Shown here: in pieces, positions 30,920 through 39,217 of the stretch
Layout of the letters: each line of letters opens with the position of its first letter
Position numbering within the stretch: the first letter of the stretch is position 1
Source of the DNA: Ruegeria atlantica
Lineage (GTDB): Bacteria; Pseudomonadota; Alphaproteobacteria; Rhodobacterales; Rhodobacteraceae
NCBI RefSeq assembly: GCF_013032505.1
Contig: NZ_WQCG01000001.1
Span: 310,001 to 374,000, forward strand
Reading direction: 5' to 3'
Length of the DNA stretch: 64,000 nt
The notes under the pieces: generated by a model
Database searches by the model: none
What the model saw: the letters and a program-made list of their open reading frames with translations, nothing else
What the model was told of the DNA's origin: nothing
Made by a program: the position numbers and the translations under genes

Positions 30920-31230
30920 TGTCCTTCGGGACTATGGACATAAACGCGCTCGTAATAAGCGGATCGGACCCGGGGGCGGTACCCGGCGGCTCCACCAATA
31001 TCTTTCGTTTGAAGATCATGGGGCCGAAATAGGATCGACGAACGTCTAAAGGGGTTAGCTTTGTCTCGGCTGTCTGCCACCGTTACCGGCGAAAATAGTA
31101 CAATTGCAAACGACAATCGTGCTCCGGTTGCAGTTGCTGCGTAAGCAGTAACAAGACCGAAACTTAAGCCCTTGCGCCTAGCCGCGTAAGGCGGGGTTCG
31201 CAGGTACCTGGCAACAGAAACCTGCACTTC
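30920..31230 (+). ncRNA. ssrA: Circularly permuted (two-piece) tmRNA
   Basis: Rescues stalled ribosomes and tags their products. The 3' acceptor piece comes first and ends in ACCA (30994-30997); CGGCTCC (30987-30993) pairs with GGGGCCG (31020-31026), which opens the coding piece after a 22-nt intervening segment removed on maturation. A T-arm CCGGG/CCCGG precedes the acceptor strand. The tag frame starts with GCA at 31106 and stops at TAA 31142-31144, encoding ANDNRAPVAVAA, the alphaproteobacterial type. Outer ends are approximate. An sspB gene lies 3 kb downstream. Confidence 0.93.
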
Positions 31231-31327
31231 CCAACTAAAGTCTGAGGTTTTTGCTGAGCATGTTCATGTTCAGAGTTTTTTCACGTTTTGGCCTCATGCT
31301 GACGCCAGCAGAATAAGGAGTGCTGGG

Positions 31328-31759
31328 ATGGCGCACGCAGATCTACTCAGAGAATGGTATTCCGAGGTTTGGGAAAACGGCAACACCGACGCGATTGACC
31401 AATATTTCGCCCCCGAGGCGATGGCCGAAGGGCTTATTCCGGAAATGCAGGTCGGCGCAGATGATTTCCGTGATCTGGTCATGGCGTTTCGCCATATCCT
31501 AGGCGACATCCAGGTCGAAATGCCCAAAATCATCGAAAACGGCGATTGGGTATCCGCCATTATTCACCTGCGCACGACACGCGCCGACAACGGTGCCCCG
31601 ATTCAGGCGACAGGCAGTGTCATGGGACGGATCAAAAATGGTCGTATGGTTGAGGCATATAATCAATTCGACTTCATTTCACTCTTCGAACAACTTGGTC
31701 AGTTCCCGCAGGATACCTTGCCGGTGTGTATGACGGGACAAAGGCTGGACTGGGCCTGA
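31328..31759 (+). CDS. NTF2/SnoaL-like protein
   Basis: A 143-residue cone-fold protein of the SnoaL/ester-cyclase type (LLREWYSEVWENGNTDAIDQYFAPEAMAEGL; GRIKNGRMVEAYNQFDFISLFEQLG). Such proteins act as small hydrolases, isomerases or ligand binders; no substrate is suggested by context. AAGGAG precedes the ATG. It lies downstream of ssrA and upstream of a chromate-resistance pair. Confidence 0.7.
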   Translation: MAHADLLREWYSEVWENGNTDAIDQYFAPEAMAEGLIPEMQVGADDFRDLVMAFRHILGDIQVEMPKIIENGDWVSAIIHLRTTRADNGAPIQATGSVMGRIKNGRMVEAYNQFDFISLFEQLGQFPQDTLPVCMTGQRLDWA

Positions 31760-31885
31760 TCGTCAACGCAATCTTGACCCCCTCGGCGCTTACGCGGTAG
31801 CTAGGGCCATGGGGTAAGATTGCGAACACCCCGTGAGGCGTCAGCCCAAGTTTCGCATGTATCCGACAAAACCAGGAGACATGCT

Positions 31886-32701
31886 GTGCCCGCGCCAAAC
31901 TCAATCACATCAAAGCAATTGTTAAGACTGATAGGCACGCCTCAGGCGCCCGTGCTGATCGACATCTGTATGGACGCGGATTTTGAGGCAGACCCCTATC
32001 TGATCCCGGGGTCCATTCGCCATTCTGCAACGGATCCAAAAGGGTTGGTCACCCTGATCGGCGACCGTCCAGCCGTTGTGATTTGCCAAAAAGGCAAGAA
32101 ACTTAGCCAGGCCGTCGTCTCGTGGTTGCGGGGCGAAGGTGTTCAAGCCGAATTCCTTGAAGGCGGTATGTTCGCGTGGCGAGACATGTCGGACGCGCCA
32201 CGTGTGCCCGCGGCGGCATTGTCGATGCTGCAGCCTGAAGGATCCCTTTGGGTAACGCGTCACCGCCCAAAAATTGATCGCATCGCCTGCCCTTGGCTGA
32301 TCCGGCGGTTTGTTGATCCCAACGCCCGGTTCCTGTTCGTTGCACCGAAAGAGGTTGAAGCAGCCGGCGAGATTTTTGGTGCGACCCCTTTTGACATAGA
32401 AAACACCTATTGGAGCCACCGCCAGGATCGGTGCACCTTTGATACCATGCTGGATGAATTTGGGCTCCGCACACCCGCGTTGGATCGACTCGCGACTGTC
32501 GTTCGGGCCGCGGACACCAACAGTCATGATCTTGCGCCAGAAGCTGCCGGATTGCTTGCGGTCTCTGTCGGTTTATCCCGGCAATACCGCGACGACCATG
32601 AAAACCTCGCGGCTGGATTGCATCTCTATGATGCGCTGTACCGTTGGGCGCGCGACGGGTTTGAGGAACAACACGACTGGCCGACGGATCGTAAATCATG
32701 A
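31886..32701 (+). CDS. Rhodanese-like / ChrB chromate-resistance protein
   Basis: A 271-residue two-domain protein. The first ~110 residues are rhodanese-like (VLIDICMDADFEADPYLIPGS; VVICQKGKKLSQAVVSWL), with the active-site cysteine in ICQKGKK. The second half matches the ChrB C-terminal domain (WVTRHRPKIDRIACPWLIRRFVDP), found in chromate-sensing or reducing proteins. The GTG at 31886 with AGGAG upstream is chosen over a longer frame. It overlaps chrA by ATGA, so the two form a chromate module. Confidence 0.85.
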   Translation: MPAPNSITSKQLLRLIGTPQAPVLIDICMDADFEADPYLIPGSIRHSATDPKGLVTLIGDRPAVVICQKGKKLSQAVVSWLRGEGVQAEFLEGGMFAWRDMSDAPRVPAAALSMLQPEGSLWVTRHRPKIDRIACPWLIRRFVDPNARFLFVAPKEVEAAGEIFGATPFDIENTYWSHRQDRCTFDTMLDEFGLRTPALDRLATVVRAADTNSHDLAPEAAGLLAVSVGLSRQYRDDHENLAAGLHLYDALYRWARDGFEEQHDWPTDRKS

Positions 32702-33951
32702 CCCCCACGCACTCGGAACTGGTCCGTATCTTTGGACGTATCGGATTGTTGTCGTTTGGGGGCCCTGCGGCGCAGATTTCATTAATGCATCAAGAGTTGG
32801 TGGAAAACCGGCCGTGGCTGGACGAGCAAACGTACTTGAGGGCGCTGTCTCTTTGCATGCTGTTGCCCGGACCCGAAGCCATGCAACTTGCCACCTATGC
32901 AGGTTGGCGTCTGCGCGGCGTGACCGGAGGGTTGATCGCCGGCGGACTGTTCGTATTGCCTGGCGCACTGATCATTGCCATTTTGGTCGGACTGTACGCA
33001 GCTTTTGGTAACTTGCCTCTGGTTCAGGCCGCTTTCCTTGGGGTGAAGGCAACGGTTATCATCATAGTCCTTCAGGCCCTCAAAAACCTGTCGCGCAAGG
33101 CCCTTACCGATATGGAACACCGGGCAATCGCAGGATTGGGTTTTGTTGCGATCTTCGCCTTTAACCTGCCGTTTCCCTTGATCATTCTGGCTGCGGCGCT
33201 TTGGGGGTATCTGAGTTTCAAGGGTGACGCCAACACTGCCCCAATACCCCCTGCCCCAAGTGCAACGCGCCCGTTGCGCACCTGTGCAATCTGGCTGACA
33301 CTATGGCTTGGCCCATTGGTGTTTCTGAACGTGACTGGACAAAAATTGTTGAGCGATCTCGGGTGGTTCTTTGCTCGCCTGGCCGTTGTTACGTTCGGCG
33401 GAGCCTACGCGGTTCTGGCATATATGACTCAGACTGTCGTGGACAAGTATCAGTGGATCAGCACGGACCAAATGATTGACGCGTTAGGGCTGGCCGAGAC
33501 GACGCCGGGTCCTTTGATACTGGTCACACAATTCGTGGCCATGCTGACGGGGCAAATCTCGGGTGGGTTCTCTTTGGCTCTTGCTGCTGGCGCGGTTGCG
33601 CTTTGGGCCACCTTTGTCCCGTGTTTTCTGTGGATCTTCCTGGCCGCACCATATCTTGATCAGTTGGCCGCCCGTCCACGGCTGTCCGCAGCTTTGCACG
33701 GTATAACAGCAGCGGTTGTAGGCGTGATTCTCAACCTTTCCGTGTGGTTTGCTCTTAACGTTCTTTTCGGGGCAATCCCGGAATTGGCATGGGGACCCTT
33801 AACCATCCCATGGCCCGAACTTGCGACGCTGAACATATCAGCGCTGCTTTTTACGATCATGGCCGGGGTGTTGATATTCAAACTAAAATTCGGCATGGGA
33901 ATGACCTTGGCCGTGATGGCCGTGGCCGGGGTTGGATTTCAATTTCTTTGA
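32698..33951 (+). CDS. chrA: Chromate efflux transporter ChrA
   Basis: Long-chain CHR transporter, 417 residues, with two homologous halves each beginning with the family motif (FGRIGLLSFGGPAAQISLMH near residue 10 and FFARLAVVTFGGAYAVLAYM near 222) and PGP signatures (LLPGPEAMQLATY; AETTPGPLILVTQF). It exports chromate driven by the membrane potential. Coupled to the preceding ChrB-like gene. Confidence 0.93.
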   Translation: MTPTHSELVRIFGRIGLLSFGGPAAQISLMHQELVENRPWLDEQTYLRALSLCMLLPGPEAMQLATYAGWRLRGVTGGLIAGGLFVLPGALIIAILVGLYAAFGNLPLVQAAFLGVKATVIIIVLQALKNLSRKALTDMEHRAIAGLGFVAIFAFNLPFPLIILAAALWGYLSFKGDANTAPIPPAPSATRPLRTCAIWLTLWLGPLVFLNVTGQKLLSDLGWFFARLAVVTFGGAYAVLAYMTQTVVDKYQWISTDQMIDALGLAETTPGPLILVTQFVAMLTGQISGGFSLALAAGAVALWATFVPCFLWIFLAAPYLDQLAARPRLSAALHGITAAVVGVILNLSVWFALNVLFGAIPELAWGPLTIPWPELATLNISALLFTIMAGVLIFKLKFGMGMTLAVMAVAGVGFQFL

Positions 33952-34027
33952 ACAATCCACCCACACCCGGTCTTTCGTTTCCGAACGAATCCCCTATGCT
34001 TGGGATAACCACTTTTGAGGATGACAC

Positions 34028-34489
34028 ATGTCGCAGGACATTGACTATGGAACCCTGATGCACACCGCGATGCGCGGCCTTATTCAGAAGGTTCTGACCA
34101 ACGTTTCTGAAAACGGTCTGCCTGGGGCGCATCATTTCTTTATCACGTTCGACACACGGCAGGACGGAGTTGAAATAGCTGACTGGTTGCGCGAACGCTA
34201 TCCCGAAGAAATGACTGTCGTAATGCAGCACTGGTTCGAAAACCTTGAGGTTGGCGACAACGGCTTTGCGATTACGCTAAATTTCGGCGACGCGCCCGAA
34301 CCTCTTTATATTCCATACGATGCGATCAAAACCTTCGTGGACCCGTCGGTTGAGTTCGGGCTGCGTTTTGAAAGCCCGGATGACGAGGACGAGGTTGCGG
34401 CTCATATTGTTGAGGAAGCGATAGAGGTTGAGGAACCTCCGGCCCAGCAAGACGCAGATGTCGTTTCACTGGACAGCTTCCGAAAGTAA
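34028..34489 (+). CDS. sspB: SspB-family ClpXP adaptor
   Basis: Delivers ssrA-tagged proteins to the ClpXP protease. The 153-residue protein has the alphaproteobacterial SspB core (GAHHFFITFDTRQDGVEIADWLRERYPEEMTVVMQHWFENLEV) and an acidic linker ending in a short hydrophobic tail VVSLDSFRK that would dock on ClpX. The matching tmRNA gene is 3 kb upstream on the same strand. A terminator follows the stop. Confidence 0.93.
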   Translation: MSQDIDYGTLMHTAMRGLIQKVLTNVSENGLPGAHHFFITFDTRQDGVEIADWLRERYPEEMTVVMQHWFENLEVGDNGFAITLNFGDAPEPLYIPYDAIKTFVDPSVEFGLRFESPDDEDEVAAHIVEEAIEVEEPPAQQDADVVSLDSFRK

Positions 34490-34502
34490 ACTGAAACATA
34501 CG

Positions 34503-34526
34503 AACCCCGCCTCTCGCGGGGTTTAC
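34503..34526. terminator. Terminator between sspB and the convergent gene
   Basis: AACCCCGC (34503-34510) pairs with GCGGGGTT (34516-34523) around a 5-base loop, followed by TTACTG on the plus strand and preceded by T-rich sequence on the minus strand. It overlaps the stop of the convergent secreted protein. Confidence 0.7.
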
Positions 34527-35086
34527 TGTTTCTGTAGGAACGTATCGACCGAACGGGATTTCACACCGTTACGGAATCGCGAAAAAGACAGGTTCAGCCC
34601 CCCGTCAGCAAGCGTGCGGTCAAACTGCTGTAGTTCATACCCGCCGTTTTCATCAATAAACAATGAGAAGACCGTTAGCGTTTCGCCCTCGATCCGGCCC
34701 CAGACGAACGGTTCTCCCTGCATCGGGTCCAGGGGCACCTCGTGCCCGAACACATTGCGCTTCATTGCGGCTGAATAAACGTCGGACCTGTCGGATTGTT
34801 TGAAGTCGATCGAGAAGGACTGGTCCTTGACCCGGCCATCCGGCTTATAGGTTGTAGTCTTCCAGCTGACGTTGAAACCATCTTTCGTTTCATGGATTGA
34901 AACGCTCATATCACGGGGAGTTTCGGTTCCATCATCGTCCACCACATTGGCGGAACCAACGTAATCTCCGATAAATGGTTCGATGTTACCCGCTTGGGCT
35001 TGAAGATTTCCAAAACCAAGCCAGAACACGGCACCCATCGCAAAAACGATAAGCCGCAGCGGATTAATCCCGTTGATAAGCAGCAC
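34523..35086 (-). CDS. Secreted protein of unknown function
   Basis: A 187-residue protein with a signal peptide (hydrophobic LIVFAMGAVFWLGFGNLQAQA, about residues 12-32) and a mature part predicted to be beta-rich (IGDYVGSANVVDDDG; MSVSIHETKDGFNVSWKTTTY), which suggests a small barrel or lipocalin-like fold. I do not recognise a family. It is convergent with sspB and divergent from fumC; the 207 bp to fumC hold promoters for both and no clear gene. Confidence 0.65.
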   Translation of the reverse strand: MLLINGINPLRLIVFAMGAVFWLGFGNLQAQAGNIEPFIGDYVGSANVVDDDGTETPRDMSVSIHETKDGFNVSWKTTTYKPDGRVKDQSFSIDFKQSDRSDVYSAAMKRNVFGHEVPLDPMQGEPFVWGRIEGETLTVFSLFIDENGGYELQQFDRTLADGGLNLSFSRFRNGVKSRSVDTFLQKQ

Positions 35087-35293
35087 CTGACCCTCCAGCT
35101 TTTAGATCTTTCCATTCTACCTCAGCCACGGGCGCGCACAATGGCTCTAACGCGCGTGTCTCAAAGAAAAATGGCGCATCCAAACGCCTATACCTTTGGC
35201 AGGGTTGCGCTTATGGTGCGCGCAACTGGCCGATTGCGCGTGGACGCTGTCACGGGTAAACGGCATACGACTGCATACTAGACGGAGTGACCG

Positions 35294-36685
35294 ATGTCCC
35301 AGACCCGCACCGAATCCGACAGCTTTGGCCCGTTGGAAGTTCCCGCTGACAAGTATTGGGGTGCACAAACACAACGCTCGATCATGAATTTTCCGATCGG
35401 CTGGGAAAGGCAACCCGTTGCTATCGTACGGGCGCTGGGCGTTATCAAAAAGGCCTGCGCGATGGAGAATAAGGCTATCGGCAAGCTGGATGCCAAGATC
35501 GCCGATGCCGTCGTTCAGGCCGCCAGCGAGGTGATTGAAGGCAAGTTCGATGACAACTTCCCTCTGGTCGTTTGGCAAACCGGTTCTGGCACTCAGTCAA
35601 ACATGAACGCGAACGAGGTCATCGCAAATCGCGCGATTGAGATCATGGGTGGCGTGATCGGTTCCAAAGAACCGGTGCACCCCAATGATCACTGCAACAT
35701 GGGGCAGTCGTCAAACGACACTTTCCCGACCGCAATGCATATTGCCACAGCGATGAGTGTACGCGACGTGCTCATGCCCGGACTCGAGAAATTTGCGTCG
35801 GCACTGGAAGCCAAAGCAAAAGAGTTCGCGGGCATCATCAAAATCGGCCGCACACACACTCAGGATGCGACCCCCTTGACGCTGGAACAAGAGTTTGGCG
35901 GCTATGCGCACCAGATCCGCCAAGGGATCGCTCGGGTCGAGGCTGCAATGCCCGGCATCTATGAACTGGCGCAAGGCGGTACCGCTGTCGGCACCGGCCT
36001 AAACACGCATGATGGCTGGGATGAAGCCGTCGCCAAGAACATGGCTGACATCACTGGCCTGCCCTTCGTAACGGCACCGAACAAGTTCGAAGCCCTTGCC
36101 GCACATGACGCCATGGTCTTCCTGTCGGGCGCGCTGGCGACCATTGCGGGCTCTTGCTACAAAATCGCGAACGACATCCGGTTCCTGGGCTCTGGCCCGC
36201 GGTCCGGTTTGGGCGAACTGATCTTGCCTGAAAACGAGCCTGGCTCGTCGATCATGCCGGGCAAGGTGAACCCTACGCAGGCCGAAGCGCTGACGCAGGT
36301 GGCCGCGCATGTGATCGGCAACGACGCGGCAATGAAATTTGCGGGTTCGCAGGGACACTTCCAGCTGAACGTCTACAATCCGATGATGTCTTACAACCTA
36401 CTGCAATCCATTCAGTTGCTGGGAGATGCCACCGACAGCTTTACCGAGCGTATGTTGTTGGGCATCAAGGCAAATGAGCCGCGGATTGACAAGCTGATGA
36501 AGGAATCGCTGATGCTGGTCACCGCACTGGCTCCGACCATCGGTTACGACAATGCGACCACCGTGGCCAAGACTGCGCATAAGAACGGTACGACCCTCAA
36601 GGAAGAGGCAATCGCGCTGGGCTTTGTCGATGAAGAAACATTCGATGCGGTTGTCCGACCAGAGCACATGATCGGCCCCAAATGA
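35294..36685 (+). CDS. fumC: Class II fumarate hydratase
   Basis: Converts fumarate and malate in the TCA cycle without an Fe-S cluster. The 463-residue protein has the fumarase/aspartase signature [15 protein letters not shown] (about 316-330), the [17 protein letters not shown] segment and the SSNDTFPTA loop. The ATG has GGAG upstream. Its stop overlaps the following chorismate mutase gene (ATGA). Confidence 0.97.
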   Translation: MSQTRTESDSFGPLEVPADKYWGAQTQRSIMNFPIGWERQPVAIVRALGVIKKACAMENKAIGKLDAKIADAVVQAASEVIEGKFDDNFPLVVWQTGSGTQSNMNANEVIANRAIEIMGGVIGSKEPVHPNDHCNMGQSSNDTFPTAMHIATAMSVRDVLMPGLEKFASALEAKAKEFAGIIKIGRTHTQDATPLTLEQEFGGYAHQIRQGIARVEAAMPGIYELAQGGTAVGTGLNTHDGWDEAVAKNMADITGLPFVTAPNKFEALAAHDAMVFLSGALATIAGSCYKIANDIRFLGSGPRSGLGELILPENEPGSSIMPGKVNPTQAEALTQVAAHVIGNDAAMKFAGSQGHFQLNVYNPMMSYNLLQSIQLLGDATDSFTERMLLGIKANEPRIDKLMKESLMLVTALAPTIGYDNATTVAKTAHKNGTTLKEEAIALGFVDEETFDAVVRPEHMIGPK

Positions 36686-37206
36686 TCGCATGGCGCAAGC
36701 CGGTATGTCTTTGCCTGCTGATAGCAGGCACAGCAACTACGGCACAGGCCGACCTGTTCGCCCTGATTGACGCCCGGTTGGAATGGATGCAGGACGTCGC
36801 CGCGTTCAAACATGCGAACGACCGCCCGGTCGAAGATCTAGAGCGTGAGAAAGTCGTGATTGACAAGACTCTGGAACAGGCGACGCTGGCAGGCGTTGAT
36901 CCGGACAGCGCACAGCTGTTTTTCCAAGTTCAGATCGAAGCCGCGAAAGAGATCCAATCCTGTTGGATCGAACGGTGGTCCAAGGATCAAACCTCGGTTC
37001 CTGAAAGCTATGCGGATCTTACGAGCGAGGTGCGCCCCGCTTTGTTGGACCTGGGCGGGCAAATCCTTGACACATTGTCCAATCAACCACCCGTCTCATC
37101 TGCGTCGCAAGCTGATTTTCTGGACACTGTGAATGTCGAATGTCTTTCAGATGACAGCCGAGCAAAATTGTTCGATAGTCTGACAAAGGTGAGGCATTCG
37201 CAGTGA
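36682..37206 (+). CDS. aroQ: Secreted chorismate mutase, AroQ gamma class
   Basis: Rearranges chorismate to prephenate. The 174-residue protein starts with a signal peptide ([15 protein letters not shown], about residues 9-23), then an all-helical domain with Arg/Lys pairs of the active site ([27 protein letters not shown]) and QIEAAKEIQ, the pattern of exported enzymes like that of Mycobacterium. Periplasmic chorismate mutases have no settled role. The ATG overlaps the fumC stop and a GTG of the next gene overlaps its own stop, so the run is translationally coupled. Confidence 0.8.
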   Translation: MIAWRKPVCLCLLIAGTATTAQADLFALIDARLEWMQDVAAFKHANDRPVEDLEREKVVIDKTLEQATLAGVDPDSAQLFFQVQIEAAKEIQSCWIERWSKDQTSVPESYADLTSEVRPALLDLGGQILDTLSNQPPVSSASQADFLDTVNVECLSDDSRAKLFDSLTKVRHSQ

Positions 37207-37379
37207 CAAACCCAGTAAATCTGAACAAGTACAGAAAAGAAAAAGCACGGGCCGAAAACAAAGCGCGCGCTGACCAAAATGCCGTCGCTTTTGGCCGCAC
37301 CAAGGCCGAGAAGGATCTGGCGAAAAAACAGCAACACAAGCTGAGCCAAGATCATGAAGGTCGTAAGCTGGACAAATGA
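37203..37379 (+). CDS. DUF4169 small basic protein
   Basis: A 58-residue highly charged protein, [18 protein letters not shown] then FGRTKAEKDLAKK, matching DUF4169. The start is GTG, overlapping the chorismate mutase stop (GTGA), and its own stop overlaps the next ATG (ATGA). Function unknown; it is typically paired with the ribbon-helix-helix gene that follows, and may be a nucleic-acid-associated helper. Confidence 0.8.
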   Translation: MTNPVNLNKYRKEKARAENKARADQNAVAFGRTKAEKDLAKKQQHKLSQDHEGRKLDK

Positions 37380-37594
37380 GTGGTCGCCCGGTCAAACGTT
37401 CCCTGACGCTGAAAGGCCACCGGACATCCGTTTCGCTTGAGGATGAGTTTTGGCAGGCATTTCGCGAAATTGCCAAGAAAAAAAATATGCCGATCAATGC
37501 TCTAGCGGCGGCAATTGATTTCGAGCGCGATCCCGAAGTCGGGCTTGCCTCTGCCATTCGGGTTTTCATTCTGAACTGGTATCAATCCAAATAA
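37376..37594 (+). CDS. Ribbon-helix-helix domain protein
   Basis: A 72-residue protein with an RHH fold of the RHH_4 type (KRSLTLKGHRTSVSLEDEFWQAFREIAKK, then a C-terminal VGLASAIRVFILNWY). Such proteins can bind DNA as dimers. Coupled by ATGA to the DUF4169 gene, forming a conserved pair behind fumC. The target is unknown. Confidence 0.8.
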   Translation: MSGRPVKRSLTLKGHRTSVSLEDEFWQAFREIAKKKNMPINALAAAIDFERDPEVGLASAIRVFILNWYQSK

Positions 37595-37658
37595 TTCAAT
37601 CTTGCTTTGACTTTGTGAAACTGCCTAAAGTGGCATGGAACAAAAAGGGTACATAGGA

Positions 37659-38261
37659 ATGGTGCAGACAATCGAAGGGCCTGACGGAAAACCGCGCTGC
37701 GCGTGGTGTCAGACAGCCCCCGAATTCTTTGACTATCACGATCAGGAATGGGGATACCCGGTTGGCGACGATCAACGCCTGTTCGAAAAGCTCTGCCTCG
37801 AGAGTTTCCAGTCCGGCCTTAGCTGGCGCACGATACTGTCCAAACGTGAAAATTTCCGCAAGGCGTTCAAAGCATTTGATATCAACGCTGTAGCGACATT
37901 TGATGATACAGATAGGGAAAGATTATTGAAGGATGCGGGGATTGTGCGGCATCGTGGAAAGATCGAGGCTGTGATCAACAACGCCCGTCGCGCGCAAGAA
38001 CTTATCGCGTCCGAAGGATCCTTGGCCGCATATGTTTGGCGATACGAGGCAGACGCGCCGCCTGCCCCGCAAACCGCCTCAACATCGCCGGAATCCGAGG
38101 CGATGTCGAAGGACCTGAAAAAACGAGGCTGGAAGTTTGTCGGTCCGACGACCGTGTTTGCCTTTATGCAGGCAATGGGGCTGGTGAACGATCACGCTGA
38201 AGGTTGCATTATGCGTGAAAAAGCGGCGCAGATGCGCCGCGAATTCGCCAAACCCCAATAG
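37659..38261 (+). CDS. tag: DNA-3-methyladenine glycosylase I
   Basis: Excises 3-methyladenine from DNA. The 200-residue helix-hairpin-helix glycosylase has the TAG zinc ligands Cys14 (RCAWC), His27 (YHDQEWG) and the C-terminal His/Cys of NDHAEGC, plus SFQSGLSWRTILSKR. The ATG at 37659 is taken because it gives the normal N terminus with AAAAAGGG upstream; another in-frame ATG at 37635 adds eight residues. No SOS or Ada box was seen upstream. Confidence 0.93.
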   Translation: MVQTIEGPDGKPRCAWCQTAPEFFDYHDQEWGYPVGDDQRLFEKLCLESFQSGLSWRTILSKRENFRKAFKAFDINAVATFDDTDRERLLKDAGIVRHRGKIEAVINNARRAQELIASEGSLAAYVWRYEADAPPAPQTASTSPESEAMSKDLKKRGWKFVGPTTVFAFMQAMGLVNDHAEGCIMREKAAQMRREFAKPQ

Positions 38262-38263
38262 TG

Positions 38264-39145
38264 TTAGACCGACGCGCGGAAAATCTTGTCGATGTTACCG
38301 CCCAACGCTGCGTTGAACTCGGCATCTGATTGCTGTTTTGACAGGCCTTCAGTCAGCGCGCGCGAGAAAGATGCGATCATCTTACCATTCTGCCCCAGCA
38401 GATCGCAGGCCTGATCCGTCGAATAACCGCCTGACAGCGCAACCACGCGCAGAACACGCGGATGATCGGCCAACTCGTCATACAGGTTTGCTTGAGTAGG
38501 GATCGTCAACTTGAGCATGACGTCCTGCCCCTCGTCCAACAGATCCAGGTTCTTCAGGATTTCAGCCTTCAGGATGTCTTCTGCTTCGGCTTTTGTCGCC
38601 GAGTTGATATTCACCTCGGGCTCAATAATCGGAACCATGCCTGCGGCCACGACTTCGCGGGCTACATCGAACTGTTGCGCAGTAACAGCTGCGATGCCTT
38701 CCGCATTTGCTTCGTGAATGACTGAACGCTCTTTGGTGCCGAAAACACCGTCAGCTTTAGCCAACGTCTCGGCCAGACCCGGAATGGGTTTCATCAATTG
38801 AACACCATTCGCTTCGTCTTCCAACCCTTTGTCAATCTTAAGGAAAGGCACGATACCTTTAACCGACCAAAGATAGTCGGCAACTTTTCGGCCATCAATT
38901 TGCTCGCCCAGCGTACGCTCGAACAGGATCGCGCCGATCACTTTAGCCTTCGTGAAATCATTCGCCAGAATGATCCGCGCACGCATATTCTGGATTTCGC
39001 CGAACATCTCTTCGTCCGAGTTGTAGTCCGATGCGTCTACGCCATAAAGCGCCAGCGCTTTGGGGGTCGACCCACCGCTTTGATCCAGTGCTGCGATGAA
39101 ACCTGCACCGTTTGACATTTGTGCGCGCTGTTCTACTGCTGACAT
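38264..39145 (-). CDS. Class I fructose-bisphosphate aldolase
   Basis: Cleaves fructose 1,6-bisphosphate in glycolysis through a Schiff base. The 293-residue protein belongs to the compact bacterial class I group: AALDQSGGSTPKALALYG near residue 17, VPFLKIDKGL, IIEPEVNI and KLTIP with the presumed Schiff-base lysine. The ATG at 39145 follows GGGAAAG; the open frame runs 12 codons further upstream. It is convergent with tag, ending 2 bp from it. Confidence 0.92.
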   Translation of the reverse strand: MSAVEQRAQMSNGAGFIAALDQSGGSTPKALALYGVDASDYNSDEEMFGEIQNMRARIILANDFTKAKVIGAILFERTLGEQIDGRKVADYLWSVKGIVPFLKIDKGLEDEANGVQLMKPIPGLAETLAKADGVFGTKERSVIHEANAEGIAAVTAQQFDVAREVVAAGMVPIIEPEVNINSATKAEAEDILKAEILKNLDLLDEGQDVMLKLTIPTQANLYDELADHPRVLRVVALSGGYSTDQACDLLGQNGKMIASFSRALTEGLSKQQSDAEFNAALGGNIDKIFRASV

Positions 39146-39217
39146 AAGACTTTCCCGTTCAATATGATTCCGCGTTTTCAAACCGCATACAGCAAGGCGT
39201 GAAAGGATGGTAGTTTG

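Noticed and set aside
35142..35281. 46-codon plus-strand frame before fumC
   Set aside because: No ribosome-binding site, basic random-looking sequence, and the region is needed for divergent promoters.
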